Assembly: GCF_004963255.1 (NCBI RefSeq)
Contig: NZ_SUGA01000013.1
Span: 1 to 64,000, forward strand
Source of the DNA: Mesorhizobium sp.
Lineage (GTDB): Bacteria > Pseudomonadota > Alphaproteobacteria > Rhizobiales > Rhizobiaceae
DNA: 64,000 nt
Direction: 5' to 3'
Below are positions 19,697 to 28,464 of the stretch, in pieces (the stretch's first letter is position 1; every line of letters starts with the position of its first letter). A program made the translations under genes and the position numbers. The notes below the pieces were generated by a model. The model saw only the letters and a program-made list of their open reading frames with translations, ran no database searches and had not been told where the DNA came from.

Positions 19697-20965
19697 TTAA
19701 TGAAGGCAGTTCGGGGTCCCTGCCTCCCGCCCTCTGTCGGGGTATTGTCGCCAGTCAACACGGGTGACGAAGTCGTATACCGGGCCTCCAGGAAGGCCCC
19801 AGTTGCTGGACCATATCACCTGCGAACCGTCTGGCGAAGGTGAGGCGTGGGTCTCACTCCAATAATCAGAGGGAGCGTTTCGCGTCTGGGCAATGCGTCG
19901 TACCTCTCCGCTGCCGTCGGTGCGCAGCGCAATGATTTCCCGCGCATAGGGTGCCCAGTCAGGATGCTTCGAGACTTCACCCGGATCCCCGGAATAGCTA
20001 AGGAAGACCCAACCGGGCCTGCCAAGGGACCTGAGGGATGCGTGTTGTGCTTCGCCGTATCTCATCAGCGAGGTGACCTTACCGTCTTCAAGCCTGCGCT
20101 TGATGACCTGGAATTTGTCAGGATCTGACTTGCTGATTCCGACATATATTTCGCAGCCATCGGCGTCGACCGTCATGTCGCCGTGGCCGGGCCGGTGATG
20201 CTCAGTCCATTGCTGGCGCAAATTGCCATCAACAGAGAAAATGAACGTGTGTTCAACGTCACCCTTTTGAATGCATACGATGTTAATGCCCAGCGGCGAG
20301 ATCGAGCATGCACCGTTGGATCCCTCTATCTGTGCAAGATCGATTTCCGCAAACTTGCGACGCTGCAGCAGGTCGAATGCAAAGACGACCATTTTCCCAT
20401 CCTGTCGAACGGCGCGTACAGCGATACGGCTTCCGTCGCGACTTGGATTTCCCTTGTACGGGCCGAACTGGAGAATGCTGCCGTCAGTGGAGACAAACAG
20501 AACCTGCTTTCGATTTGTGCGAGGAGCCCAGGTGAAGATTTCCTGACCGCCTACGCAAATCATCATATTGGGATCGCGCGGGTGCCATTCGCATTCGGCC
20601 GACTGAGCACGGCGAAAGAGCGGCACGTAAGTTTGTCCGTCAAGGAAACACAAGCCTCCGCACCCGTTGCTGATGACAAGAAGGCTCTGATCCGAATTCC
20701 AGGCCTGCGCACTCGAATAGCGGTGGCTACAATAATTACGACACGCAATGTCATTGCCAAGGAGGCCGGGTCTCGTGATTAGCGTGAAGCTTGTTCCTGG
20801 CGCCGGATCCAAAGCGGCTTGCAGGTATTCGGGCAATTGCATCGCTACCGGCGCCACGAACCCTGTCGATATCTCCTGCGGACCTGAGGCTCCCTCCACA
20901 TCTGAAGAGACGGCATTTAAAGAGACCAGAATTCCAACAAGGCCGAATAACTGACGGGGCTTCAT
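19697..20965 (-). CDS. Secreted beta-propeller-like protein of unknown function
   Basis: 422 residues. The N-terminus MKPRQLFGLVGILVSLNAVSS looks like a Sec signal peptide. Repeated TolB/WD40-like blades follow, each with an S-x-DG or PxG-type turn (FVSTDGSILQFGPYKGNPSRDGSRIAV; ACSISPLGINIVC; THASPSPDGSQVIWSSNWG). The last blade with ASPSPDG and SSNWG resembles the oligogalacturonate-lyase-type propeller fold, but I cannot assign a catalytic site. Its place among polysaccharide genes suggests a periplasmic or secreted carbohydrate-binding or lyase role. Other propeller families cannot be excluded. Confidence 0.7.
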   Translation of the reverse strand: MKPRQLFGLVGILVSLNAVSSDVEGASGPQEISTGFVAPVAMQLPEYLQAALDPAPGTSFTLITRPGLLGNDIACRNYCSHRYSSAQAWNSDQSLLVISNGCGGLCFLDGQTYVPLFRRAQSAECEWHPRDPNMMICVGGQEIFTWAPRTNRKQVLFVSTDGSILQFGPYKGNPSRDGSRIAVRAVRQDGKMVVFAFDLLQRRKFAEIDLAQIEGSNGACSISPLGINIVCIQKGDVEHTFIFSVDGNLRQQWTEHHRPGHGDMTVDADGCEIYVGISKSDPDKFQVIKRRLEDGKVTSLMRYGEAQHASLRSLGRPGWVFLSYSGDPGEVSKHPDWAPYAREIIALRTDGSGEVRRIAQTRNAPSDYWSETHASPSPDGSQVIWSSNWGLPGGPVYDFVTRVDWRQYPDRGREAGTPNCLH

Positions 20966-20995
20966 GAAGCTGAACTCACGTATTCAATGTTTTTT

Positions 20996-21736
20996 CTACT
21001 TCATTGTCGCTTGTAATTTTCCGTATCTGAATTCAACTTCAGATCTTTTTGTGAATGAGCCCTGCATCGTTTCGATCGCGTCTCTTGCTATCATGTCGAG
21101 AGCCGCTGCGCGCCCACTTGCGTGCGAGCTGTCGATAGAAATCGTTGGCACGCCAAACGATTCCACGAGCTCTCCGACCAGAGTGATGTGCCGAATGTTG
21201 TCGAGGCTGGTCTGAAGATCGACTTCAAGGAGCCTTTGAACTATGCCAAGGTGTCGCTGGCGCTCCCTAAGCCGAGACTCGAGAATCTCTCTTGGCGCTT
21301 GTAATCTGACGAGCAAATTCGGTTTGGGTACAAGGTCTAGCGCGCGCTCTATCTTTTCTTGGTTGGTAACCCCGCTGAACATAACCAGCGAGCAGACGAA
21401 TTGAACCATGCCCTGGTCGAAGATCGAGATCGTTTCGTTGGAAGTCAGAGCGGCATTCCATACCTGTATCAAGAGCTCGAAATGCCATTTGAGGCGGGTT
21501 GCCCAGAGGTCGCTTTTTGGTGGCAACAGCTCGAATATCTCGGTGGTCAGCGGATTTTGACCCACCCATTTTGAATGCAAACCATAAGCCAGCTTCAACG
21601 CGGCTCTTCTAATTGGATGCCGCCGGTCCCCGATCTGCAACACGACGGGATACCCGTGGCAGCGCAGAACAGGCACCAGCCCGGACGTGAAAGTCGTCTT
21701 GCCAGCTCCTGAGGGGCCGAATACTTCCAGTATCAT
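20996..21736 (-). CDS. P-loop kinase-like protein (paralogue of 32424-33191)
   Basis: 246 residues. It starts MILEVFGPSGAGKTT with Walker A at 7-15. A central IFDQGMVQFVCSLVMF segment has the Asp-x-Gly of nucleoside/thymidylate-kinase-like enzymes. An Arg-rich lid-like stretch follows (LLVRLQAPREILESRLRERQR). This layout fits a small phosphotransferase rather than an ABC or AAA ATPase, but the substrate is unknown. A rightward gene at 32424 has the same architecture. It lies directly behind the flippase in a leftward unit (27-base gap), so a role with a lipid-linked sugar or an exported glycan is possible. Confidence 0.65.
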   Translation of the reverse strand: MILEVFGPSGAGKTTFTSGLVPVLRCHGYPVVLQIGDRRHPIRRAALKLAYGLHSKWVGQNPLTTEIFELLPPKSDLWATRLKWHFELLIQVWNAALTSNETISIFDQGMVQFVCSLVMFSGVTNQEKIERALDLVPKPNLLVRLQAPREILESRLRERQRHLGIVQRLLEVDLQTSLDNIRHITLVGELVESFGVPTISIDSSHASGRAAALDMIARDAIETMQGSFTKRSEVEFRYGKLQATMK

Positions 21737-21763
21737 CTCTCAATCCAACAGAAGCTGGCTTTG

Positions 21764-23353
21764 TTATAGAACTTTGTCACTCTGTTCAGATCGCACACGC
21801 GCCTTCAGCGTCCATCCCACGCCAGGCAGAATTCCAAGGCGGACGTGGATGTAGACCGCTTGTGAAATGCTCCAAAAAATCAGCATCGCGCTTGTGCTGA
21901 TAGCCGCCCCCACGACTCCATCCAGGGCTATGCCCGCTATGCATCCCAAGATGTTGATGACTGCCGAAACAGCCATGAGCGTGGCGGCCGCGCGTTCGTG
22001 TCCTGCCATGGTCAGAAGTTGCTGCTGCGGCCCTGCGGCGACCCCAATCAACTGTCCGACCACGAGAATTCGGGTCAGCTCCACACCGGAGGAAAATCCG
22101 CTGCCAAGCAAGTGAAAAATCGTCTCGGTGAACATCAGCAGAGGCATCGCCAGCGCCAGCCCCCCCGCGCAAGACAGAATCGTGGCTTTGGCAAAGACAG
22201 TCTGGAGCCTCGCCACGTCGTTGCGCGCTGAGAGGCGCGCTATCGTGGGTGCGAACGCGCTGCTCACCGCAACTCGCGGCAGAGCAATGAGCATCGCCAT
22301 ATTCGCTGCGGCCGAGAATATGCCTGCATCCTTTACATAACCGTCCCATCCAAGCAGCATCACGGCTGTCCGGTTCATCAGGGTGTCGATGAAAACCATG
22401 ATCACTATCGGGAGGAGGGAAGGCCACCATTCCCGAAACGCATAGGCCGGCTTCCCGAAATTCAGTTCAACCGGCCAATGACGCCAGCTGGCAAAAGCTG
22501 TGATAGATGCCGCAACGGCGGAGGCAATGAACAACATCCACATCACCGCCACGGCGTCCAGACGCCATGACGTCAGATACGCTGCCCCGCAGAGAAGCGT
22601 GAGGACAAGTCCGTCCCGCACGATCCGCTCAGGGAGCAGGGCAGATATCAACGCCTCAAACGCGCGCACGAGACCCCCGCCGGCAAGATAGACGGTGACC
22701 AGGGGGAGCGTCGCCATGCCTATTAATAGACTGCCGGCGAGTTCCGGATCGAGTTCGTCGGCCTCTTGGGTGACAAGCAAGATGCCAACGAGCGAAATGA
22801 CCAGCGCCGCGGCTATGCAGGCCTTTGCACCTAGCATGATGAAACCCAGCGCCATCGGAGGCTGCTTGGTGGTTAGGTAGGTCGGCACGAACCGCATGAC
22901 TGCCACGTGGAAGCCAAGCGTTGCGCCGTAAGACAATAGCGCGATCCAGGCGAAGACATAGGCGTAGATGCCGTAGCTTGCCGGTCCGACCATCCGCGCA
23001 ATGGCAACTTGAGTGACGAAGGTCAGGGCGGCGCCGGCCATGTAAATGAAGAACGCCCAAAGGCTCGCGTGCGAAAGCCGTTGGGTCAAACCGTGAGTGT
23101 CGCCAGGCGTTCTCGCACCCAGGTCAACGCTGCTGGCAGTGGCCGTCCCATTGACAGTCGCCAAGTCGAATTCCGCGGTCTCGGCAGGACCAAATATGGA
23201 CATCCTCGGGGAATCCGGCTTTCCGAGAGAGGCCACTGGCGGCGCTTCAGTAGCTATGCTTCCGGATCGCCCTGGCATTCTCTTTCCGATCTGTCCCCGC
23301 ACGGCCTCTTGGCACACCAATTTGGCAGCGCCCTTCAACATCACGGTAGCCAT
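21764..23353 (-). CDS. Polysaccharide flippase of the MATE/MOP superfamily (Wzx-like)
   Basis: 529 residues with a cytoplasmic N-terminal extension of about 90 residues and then some 12-14 hydrophobic segments. The first membrane segment carries the flippase-typical LWAFFIYMAGAALTFVTQV followed by ARMVGPASYGIYAYVFAW (GxxxYGxY). It should move undecaprenyl-linked repeat units across the inner membrane. The N-terminal extension is longer than in most Wzx proteins, so a later start is possible, although no better start signal was seen. It is divergent from the methyltransferase at 23653 and upstream of the P-loop gene at 20996. Confidence 0.88.
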   Translation of the reverse strand: MATVMLKGAAKLVCQEAVRGQIGKRMPGRSGSIATEAPPVASLGKPDSPRMSIFGPAETAEFDLATVNGTATASSVDLGARTPGDTHGLTQRLSHASLWAFFIYMAGAALTFVTQVAIARMVGPASYGIYAYVFAWIALLSYGATLGFHVAVMRFVPTYLTTKQPPMALGFIMLGAKACIAAALVISLVGILLVTQEADELDPELAGSLLIGMATLPLVTVYLAGGGLVRAFEALISALLPERIVRDGLVLTLLCGAAYLTSWRLDAVAVMWMLFIASAVAASITAFASWRHWPVELNFGKPAYAFREWWPSLLPIVIMVFIDTLMNRTAVMLLGWDGYVKDAGIFSAAANMAMLIALPRVAVSSAFAPTIARLSARNDVARLQTVFAKATILSCAGGLALAMPLLMFTETIFHLLGSGFSSGVELTRILVVGQLIGVAAGPQQQLLTMAGHERAAATLMAVSAVINILGCIAGIALDGVVGAAISTSAMLIFWSISQAVYIHVRLGILPGVGWTLKARVRSEQSDKVL

Positions 23354-23652
23354 AAGTGATCGCCAGTCGTCATCCGTTCGGGGGATGCGTCGGGCACACC
23401 CATCTGGAAGTTTACCCCCGCGAAAGTGTCGATCTTGTCGGCCACGTCAGCATGGGTTTGATGGACATTGCATATCAAAATCTCGGTCCGGATTGGCCGA
23501 GCGTTTACTCACGGGGCCGTCAAACAAAGTTGGGTCGGAGCGACCTGCCCGCAAGAGTTTCGACCACGCCGAACCCACAAGAACCGGGGTCATAGTCGGC
23601 AGACTTAATCGGCAAGGATGCCTTGCCGCCAAAAAGCAAAGGCTGTGCTTCA

Positions 23653-24447
23653 ATGAACGTATTGGACAGAAAATTCCGGCCGGGCCTGAATGGGAGCCGG
23701 CGAATGAGCGAGGATCACGAAGCGGGTGAGACTGCAGGAGCAATCCTCGCGGAGCCGGTCAATTACGATGCCGATGTCGCGGCCTACGAACTCGCGACCA
23801 AACCCAGATATCAAAACCTTGGTTTTGCGGAGCGATATCTAGCGGGGTATGCCGGACGCCTGAAGCTGTCCACCTTTGCGTCCTACGTCATCGCACGACG
23901 GGAGCAGAACTGCATCGCCAAGGCGCTGGAGACCTGTTCTCCACTGCCGTCTCAGATACTGGATATTCCCTGCGGAACCGGAAAGCTCGCTGACGTGCTT
24001 ATCCGGCACAACTGCCAGGTCATGGCTGCTGACATTTCCATGGAAATGATGGCCTTGGCTAAGACCGCATATGAGGGCCGACCTGGGTTCCAGGGTTTCG
24101 TACGATGCGATGTAACGCAGTTGCCAATGGCCAATGAAAGCTTCGATACGGTGATCTGCCTTCGACTGATCCATCTCATTCCGCCGCATCTCAGGCGCAA
24201 GATCATCAATGAACTGGCGCGCGTTACGAGTCGCCGCCTCATCGTCTCTTACGGCCTGGCTTCCCGATTTCAGAGAATACGACTAAAACTGCGGAATTCG
24301 ATCACGGGCAGAGTTTCCGCGCCCCATCCAGTCGATTTCAGTGTCGCCCGGGAAGATTTCTCGCAGGCTGGCCTCAAGCTCGTCAGATCGTTCAGTATCC
24401 TTCCGCTCCTGTCGTGCGAGCAGGTCTTCGTCCTTGAAAAGGCATAG
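23653..24447 (+). CDS. Class I SAM-dependent methyltransferase
   Basis: 264 residues. Motif I is ILDIPCGTGKLADVL, with the acidic motif II in VMAADISMEMM and motif IV in FDTVICLRLIHLIPP. The start is taken at 23653 (AAAGG upstream); ATG 23704 with GGGAG is an alternative. The N-terminal helices YELATKPRYQNLGFAERYLAGY resemble methyltransferases that modify glycan or lipid intermediates. The substrate is unknown. It is followed 44 bases later by the acyltransferase, so the two probably tailor the polysaccharide. Confidence 0.82.
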   Translation: MNVLDRKFRPGLNGSRRMSEDHEAGETAGAILAEPVNYDADVAAYELATKPRYQNLGFAERYLAGYAGRLKLSTFASYVIARREQNCIAKALETCSPLPSQILDIPCGTGKLADVLIRHNCQVMAADISMEMMALAKTAYEGRPGFQGFVRCDVTQLPMANESFDTVICLRLIHLIPPHLRRKIINELARVTSRRLIVSYGLASRFQRIRLKLRNSITGRVSAPHPVDFSVAREDFSQAGLKLVRSFSILPLLSCEQVFVLEKA

Positions 24448-24491
24448 CCCCGGAGCTCGACTGATCGTCGAGCGCGGGGCGGGAGCTGATT

Positions 24492-25601
24492 ATGGCGTCC
24501 ATTGGCAAGGTAGGCACTTCGCGGATGACATCGCTCGACCTGCTCAGGTTGATGGCAGCTCTGGCAGTGATGCTTTACCACTATCTTTTCCGCGGCGCGA
24601 TCGCTGGAAATCTCGATGTCAGCTACCCTTATGCAGCACCTTACGCCATCTATGGCAACCTCGGGGTCAATCTCTTTTTTTTGATCAGCGGGTTCGTCAT
24701 TGCCTGGTCCGCCGAAGGCCGAACCTGGCAAGAATTCGCTGTCGCGCGCTTCGCTAGGCTTTATCCCGGGTTTCTCGTCTGCATGACGGCTACGTTCCTT
24801 TTTCTGGTTGTTGCCAAGGATCAGCGGCTGCCGACCGACGCTGCGACCTATATCGCCAATCTGACAATGTTCGCTCGAATTTTCGGCCGGCAGTCCATGG
24901 ACGGCGTCTACTGGTCGATCATGGTCGAAATTCTATTCTATGGCTGGGTCGCGATGCTGATGTTGGCGGGCGCCTTTCAGCGCTGGAAATTGCTGATCGT
25001 AGCTATGTGGCTGGCCGTCGCGGCAGGCAACGAACTCGTGTTCGCAAACCCGGCGATACGCCTTCTTTTCATCACGGATTATGCGCCCTTCTTCGCGGGA
25101 GGCATCCTGGCCGAAGACCTGGTTGCAAGGGGACGTTCTCCCGCAGCGCTCCTGCTTTTTGCTGCCGCGTTGCTGCTGTCCTACAAGACCATGGTTCTTC
25201 CCCAAGCCTGGATGCAGGAGCACTATGGCGTCTCGCTTTCGCCCGCTGATCTCGTTGTCGCCAATACAGTGGTCTTTGGGATATTTGTCTGCGCCGTGTC
25301 GTTCGGCAGAATCATAAGGCCGTCAAAGCTTATTGTAATGCTCGGCGGACTTACTTATCCACTATACCTTTTGCATCAGTATATTGGCTATATTTCATTG
25401 AATGCGCTCGCTCCCTATGTTGGGAAGAATGTTGCTTTTCTTGTCGTGTCAGGTGGGGTCCTGCTTGCCTCCTTTCTTGTCTGTCGCTTCATCGAAACGC
25501 CGGTGCGCAGGCCAATTGTCCGCGCCCTGACGCCTTGGGTTTATCGGCTCGCGCCAGCGGCGCAGCAAGTAGGGCCGACCTCGCACACACTGACCTCATA
25601 A
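24492..25601 (+). CDS. Acyltransferase 3 family membrane O-acyltransferase
   Basis: 369 residues, about ten membrane segments. The family signature is SLDLLRLMAALAVMLYHY near residues 14-31, with the catalytic-type His in MLYHY. GNLGVNLFFLISGFVIAWS and the RFARLYPGFL motif follow. The C-terminus has the RFIETPVRRP ending. Such enzymes O-acetylate or succinylate exopolysaccharide sugars on the periplasmic side. Start ATG 24492 has GGGAG 8 bases upstream. Confidence 0.92.
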   Translation: MASIGKVGTSRMTSLDLLRLMAALAVMLYHYLFRGAIAGNLDVSYPYAAPYAIYGNLGVNLFFLISGFVIAWSAEGRTWQEFAVARFARLYPGFLVCMTATFLFLVVAKDQRLPTDAATYIANLTMFARIFGRQSMDGVYWSIMVEILFYGWVAMLMLAGAFQRWKLLIVAMWLAVAAGNELVFANPAIRLLFITDYAPFFAGGILAEDLVARGRSPAALLLFAAALLLSYKTMVLPQAWMQEHYGVSLSPADLVVANTVVFGIFVCAVSFGRIIRPSKLIVMLGGLTYPLYLLHQYIGYISLNALAPYVGKNVAFLVVSGGVLLASFLVCRFIETPVRRPIVRALTPWVYRLAPAAQQVGPTSHTLTS

Positions 25602-25894
25602 TCACATGCCTGGGGAGGACCTTTACGTCGCGGCTGATATGCGGAGTGTCGGCAGGATGAGGTGATCACCGTTGAGGTATGATAAGCAGAACCTGCCGGA
25701 CATGATGCAGGTACGGCCTTCTTTCAATGCGTAGCGCTTCAACGCTTGGTGCTCCGCCGTCTGCGATACGTGCGCGCCACCCTGCCGGGCGATCAAGAAA
25801 TCTCTCACCAGCCGACCGTTTTTGATTTGGCGCTAATTTAGACCTCCAATAGGTAGGGTGTAGGGGCTTTGTCGAACAGCTGAAGGAAATGCGC
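25602..25894. other. Short intergenic region upstream of the RTX gene
   Basis: 293 bases. A minus-strand frame at 25623-25808 (61 codons) exists but is not supported by any family or start signal. The promoter of the RTX-tailed gene should lie here. Confidence 0.4.
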
Positions 25895-27385
25895 ATGGCC
25901 ACTCTCCACTACACGTCTGGCGGATCGGGCGCCGACATTGCGACAGCGGGATTCAACTTGGCCGACGTATCATCTGTCGACCAGCTCAATGCCCTACCTG
26001 CCGGTATGAAGGGACTGGTCTGGCTGGGCGAGACGAACGGGACCACCGCATCCTTTATCCAGAAGGTCACGCCTTTCATCGGCAACCCGAAGGTGTTCGG
26101 CTTCTTCCTAGTTGATGAGCCGGACCCCACCGGCAAATGGGGCACTTATGCCAGTGCTGAAAATCTAAAGGCGGAATCGGACTGGATCCACTCCCATCTG
26201 CCCGGCACCAAAACCTATATAACGATGATGAGTTTGGGCACCTCTGCGAACCCCGACTTTTCGAACACATACAACCCCGCCAACACGCATATCGATTATT
26301 TCGGGGTGGATGCCTATCCGGTGCGCACCGGCGGCGTGATCGACTACAACATGATCGACCGCTATGTCGCTGCCGCCAAGGCGGCGGGCATCCCGGTGAG
26401 CCAGATGATCCCAGGCTACCAGGCATTTGGCGGCGGCAACTACAATACCGACACAGGTGGAAAATACGTCGTTCCCACTGCCGCGCAGGAACAGACCATC
26501 ATAGACCATTTTGCCAAGCTGGTTCCATCACCTGCCTTCGATTACGCATATGCTTGGGGCTCTCAACAGGGCGACACCGCGCTTGGTCAATCACCGGCGC
26601 TTAAGGCGTTTTTCCTTCAGCACAACAAAAGCGTGGACAATCTGGACCACTCCGGCGATGCGCCTGCGCCCACCACAACGCCTCCGGTTATTTCCACGCC
26701 GTCGACCAGCGCTCCATCCACCGTCACGTCGCCCAGTCATCACGTGTTCAATGGCACCGGGAGTGCGGATGTAATTCATGGCACCACCGGCGCAGACACC
26801 ATGATTGGCTACGGATACAACGACACCTATTACGTCAACAACGCTGGCGACAAGGTGGTTGAGCTCGCCGGTAGTGGCCGCGATACCGTGCTTGCATCAG
26901 TGACCTATGCACTCTCGACTGGATCGGCGATCGAGCGTCTCGCAACAACCAATCCATCCGGAACGGCCGCAATCGACCTGACGGGGAATGAGTTCTCCCA
27001 GACCGTAACTGGCAACGCAGGCAACAATGTCATCAACGGCCGCGGCGGGCACGACATCTTGCGGGGAGGGGGTGGGAACGACGTTTTCGTCTTCGATTCG
27101 GTGCTCAAGACCGGTGATGTCGCCAAGGTCGCCGATTTCAGTGTGATCCACGACAAGATCCAGCTCGACCACAACGTTTTCACGGGTCTCCATGTGGGCC
27201 CTCTAGCAGCAGGACAGTTTCACGTGGGCGCGAGTGCACATGACAGCACCGATCACATTATTTACAACAGCTCGACCGGAGCCCTTTATTTCGACAGCGA
27301 TGGGATCGGCGGTGCACATCAAATTCAGTTTGCCGCCCTTTCGCATCATTTGCCCTTGACAGCATCGTCGTTCACCGTGGCGTGA
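25895..27385 (+). CDS. RTX-tailed glycoside-hydrolase-like protein, probable type I secretion substrate
   Basis: 496 residues. The N-terminal ~250 residues read as a TIM-barrel-like hydrolase (VFGFFLVDEPDP with the likely catalytic Glu at the end of a strand, then ITMMSLGTSANPDF and IDYFGVDAYPV). A Pro/Thr/Ser-rich linker follows (APTTTPPVISTPSTSAPST). The C-terminal half has RTX Ca-binding nonapeptides (GTGSADVIHGTTGADTMIG; GNAGNNVINGRGGHDILRGGGGNDVF) and a last ~80 residues typical of type I secretion signals. There is no N-terminal signal peptide, as expected for this route. Start 25895 has AAGGA at 7 bases; ATG 25889 is too close. It probably cleaves or remodels the exported polysaccharide. 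Confidence 0.85.
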   Translation: MATLHYTSGGSGADIATAGFNLADVSSVDQLNALPAGMKGLVWLGETNGTTASFIQKVTPFIGNPKVFGFFLVDEPDPTGKWGTYASAENLKAESDWIHSHLPGTKTYITMMSLGTSANPDFSNTYNPANTHIDYFGVDAYPVRTGGVIDYNMIDRYVAAAKAAGIPVSQMIPGYQAFGGGNYNTDTGGKYVVPTAAQEQTIIDHFAKLVPSPAFDYAYAWGSQQGDTALGQSPALKAFFLQHNKSVDNLDHSGDAPAPTTTPPVISTPSTSAPSTVTSPSHHVFNGTGSADVIHGTTGADTMIGYGYNDTYYVNNAGDKVVELAGSGRDTVLASVTYALSTGSAIERLATTNPSGTAAIDLTGNEFSQTVTGNAGNNVINGRGGHDILRGGGGNDVFVFDSVLKTGDVAKVADFSVIHDKIQLDHNVFTGLHVGPLAAGQFHVGASAHDSTDHIIYNSSTGALYFDSDGIGGAHQIQFAALSHHLPLTASSFTVA

Positions 27386-27450
27386 GCACGGAAATCTTTT
27401 ATGCTCTGTTCACGATGTGAATGCCGTGCAGATCCGCAAAAAGAAGCTAC

Positions 27451-27492
27451 CTCAATGAGGCTCGACTTTGCGTCGATCCAAGCCTCATTGAG
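27451..27492. repeat. Perfect 12-bp inverted repeat between convergent genes
   Basis: CTCAATGAGGCT (27451-27462) and AGCCTCATTGAG (27481-27492) form a perfect stem around an 18-base loop that itself can pair CGAC with GTCG. It lies between the ends of the RTX gene and the LuxR gene, where a bidirectional terminator is expected, but no U-tract follows on either strand, so it could also be an mRNA-stability hairpin. Confidence 0.65.
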
Positions 27493-27562
27493 ATCATGTC
27501 TGGGCGGTGATCCCTGAACTGGCGGCGAACTGCGAAAACCAGCGCTGCCGGACCGTTGGACA

Positions 27563-28300
27563 CTACGGCAGCACAGATATGCGCCCTAAAAGGGCAACCA
27601 ATTCCGCCTGACGCCTCGTTTCTGTTTTGGCGAACAGCGACGCGAGTTGGGTGCGGATAGTGGTTCGGCTCAGCCTGCTGCGCTCGGCAATTGTCAAGGG
27701 TGCATCGCCGCTCGCCAAACGCAATGCCAAATGCGTCTCGGCACCGGTCAATCCAAACATCTTTCGTAGGGTCTCTGGATTGGGGCCAGTCCTCGGCTGG
27801 CGATCGAGGAGCGCCACCAGGATCGACCCATCAGGAGTGACGGCGCCTTCCTCGCTCACGATGATCGGCCGATCGCCAGGGTTGCGAATGACGATCCAGG
27901 AAAGCGATCCGGCAGCAAAATGAGCCGGCACGCCAGCTATCAGGCTCCTCAGGGCTGCCGTCAGATCGCTGCGCGGATCAAGGGACTCGTCGCAGGCCCG
28001 CAGGATGGTTTCGGCGGCCGCGTTCCACTCAAGTACTCTTCTTGCCTCACTCAGCACAAGCCACCCGCACCCCATGCGTTCAAGCATGCCGGTCGCCGAA
28101 TCGAGCGACGGCCGCGCGCATGTGCTGCCCGTTATTGACCTTGCCGTGGTGCGAGGGACGCGTCGAGCGGGGTTGGTCGCTGCTCTGCCCCCGAAGCGGA
28201 CCGGCGCCACCCCAGGCGCCGCGATCGATCCCATGCCGCTTTGCCCGCTATTCAGACCCATGGATAGTTCCTCCTCGTCGTTATTCCCTATCTCGCCCAA
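27563..28300 (-). CDS. LuxR-family transcriptional regulator with PAS-like N-terminal part
   Basis: 245 residues. The C-terminus is a LuxR/FixJ HTH: LTGAETHLALRLASGDAPLTIAERSRLSRTTIRTQLASLFAKTETRRQAELVALL. The middle (GMLERMGCGWLVLSEARRVLEWNAAAETIL) resembles the PAS-like sensor part of rhizobial LuxR orphans. The first ~60 residues are low-complexity; ATG at 28261 (MGLNSG) is an alternative start. It is divergent from the kinase at 28465 and probably regulates the adjacent polysaccharide or secretion genes (inference). Confidence 0.8.
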   Translation of the reverse strand: MGEIGNNDEEELSMGLNSGQSGMGSIAAPGVAPVRFGGRAATNPARRVPRTTARSITGSTCARPSLDSATGMLERMGCGWLVLSEARRVLEWNAAAETILRACDESLDPRSDLTAALRSLIAGVPAHFAAGSLSWIVIRNPGDRPIIVSEEGAVTPDGSILVALLDRQPRTGPNPETLRKMFGLTGAETHLALRLASGDAPLTIAERSRLSRTTIRTQLASLFAKTETRRQAELVALLGRISVLP

Positions 28301-28464
28301 GGGCGATATAGCCGGCTTAATAAAGCCTCGATTTCGTTCGATGGGAAAGCTGGCAAGCGAACTACGTGCACGCTCTCCGGTCTAACCTCGACGGATTAGG
28401 CCAAAAGGTGTAGCTAGGTCCGCAGGAGGTTGCCGAGGAGGTCCAAATTCTGTCGCCGACACGC

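Noticed and set aside
25623..25808. 61-codon minus-strand frame upstream of the RTX gene
   Set aside because: Reads more protein-like than most short frames but lacks a ribosome-binding site and any family I know; kept only as a note in the intergenic entry.
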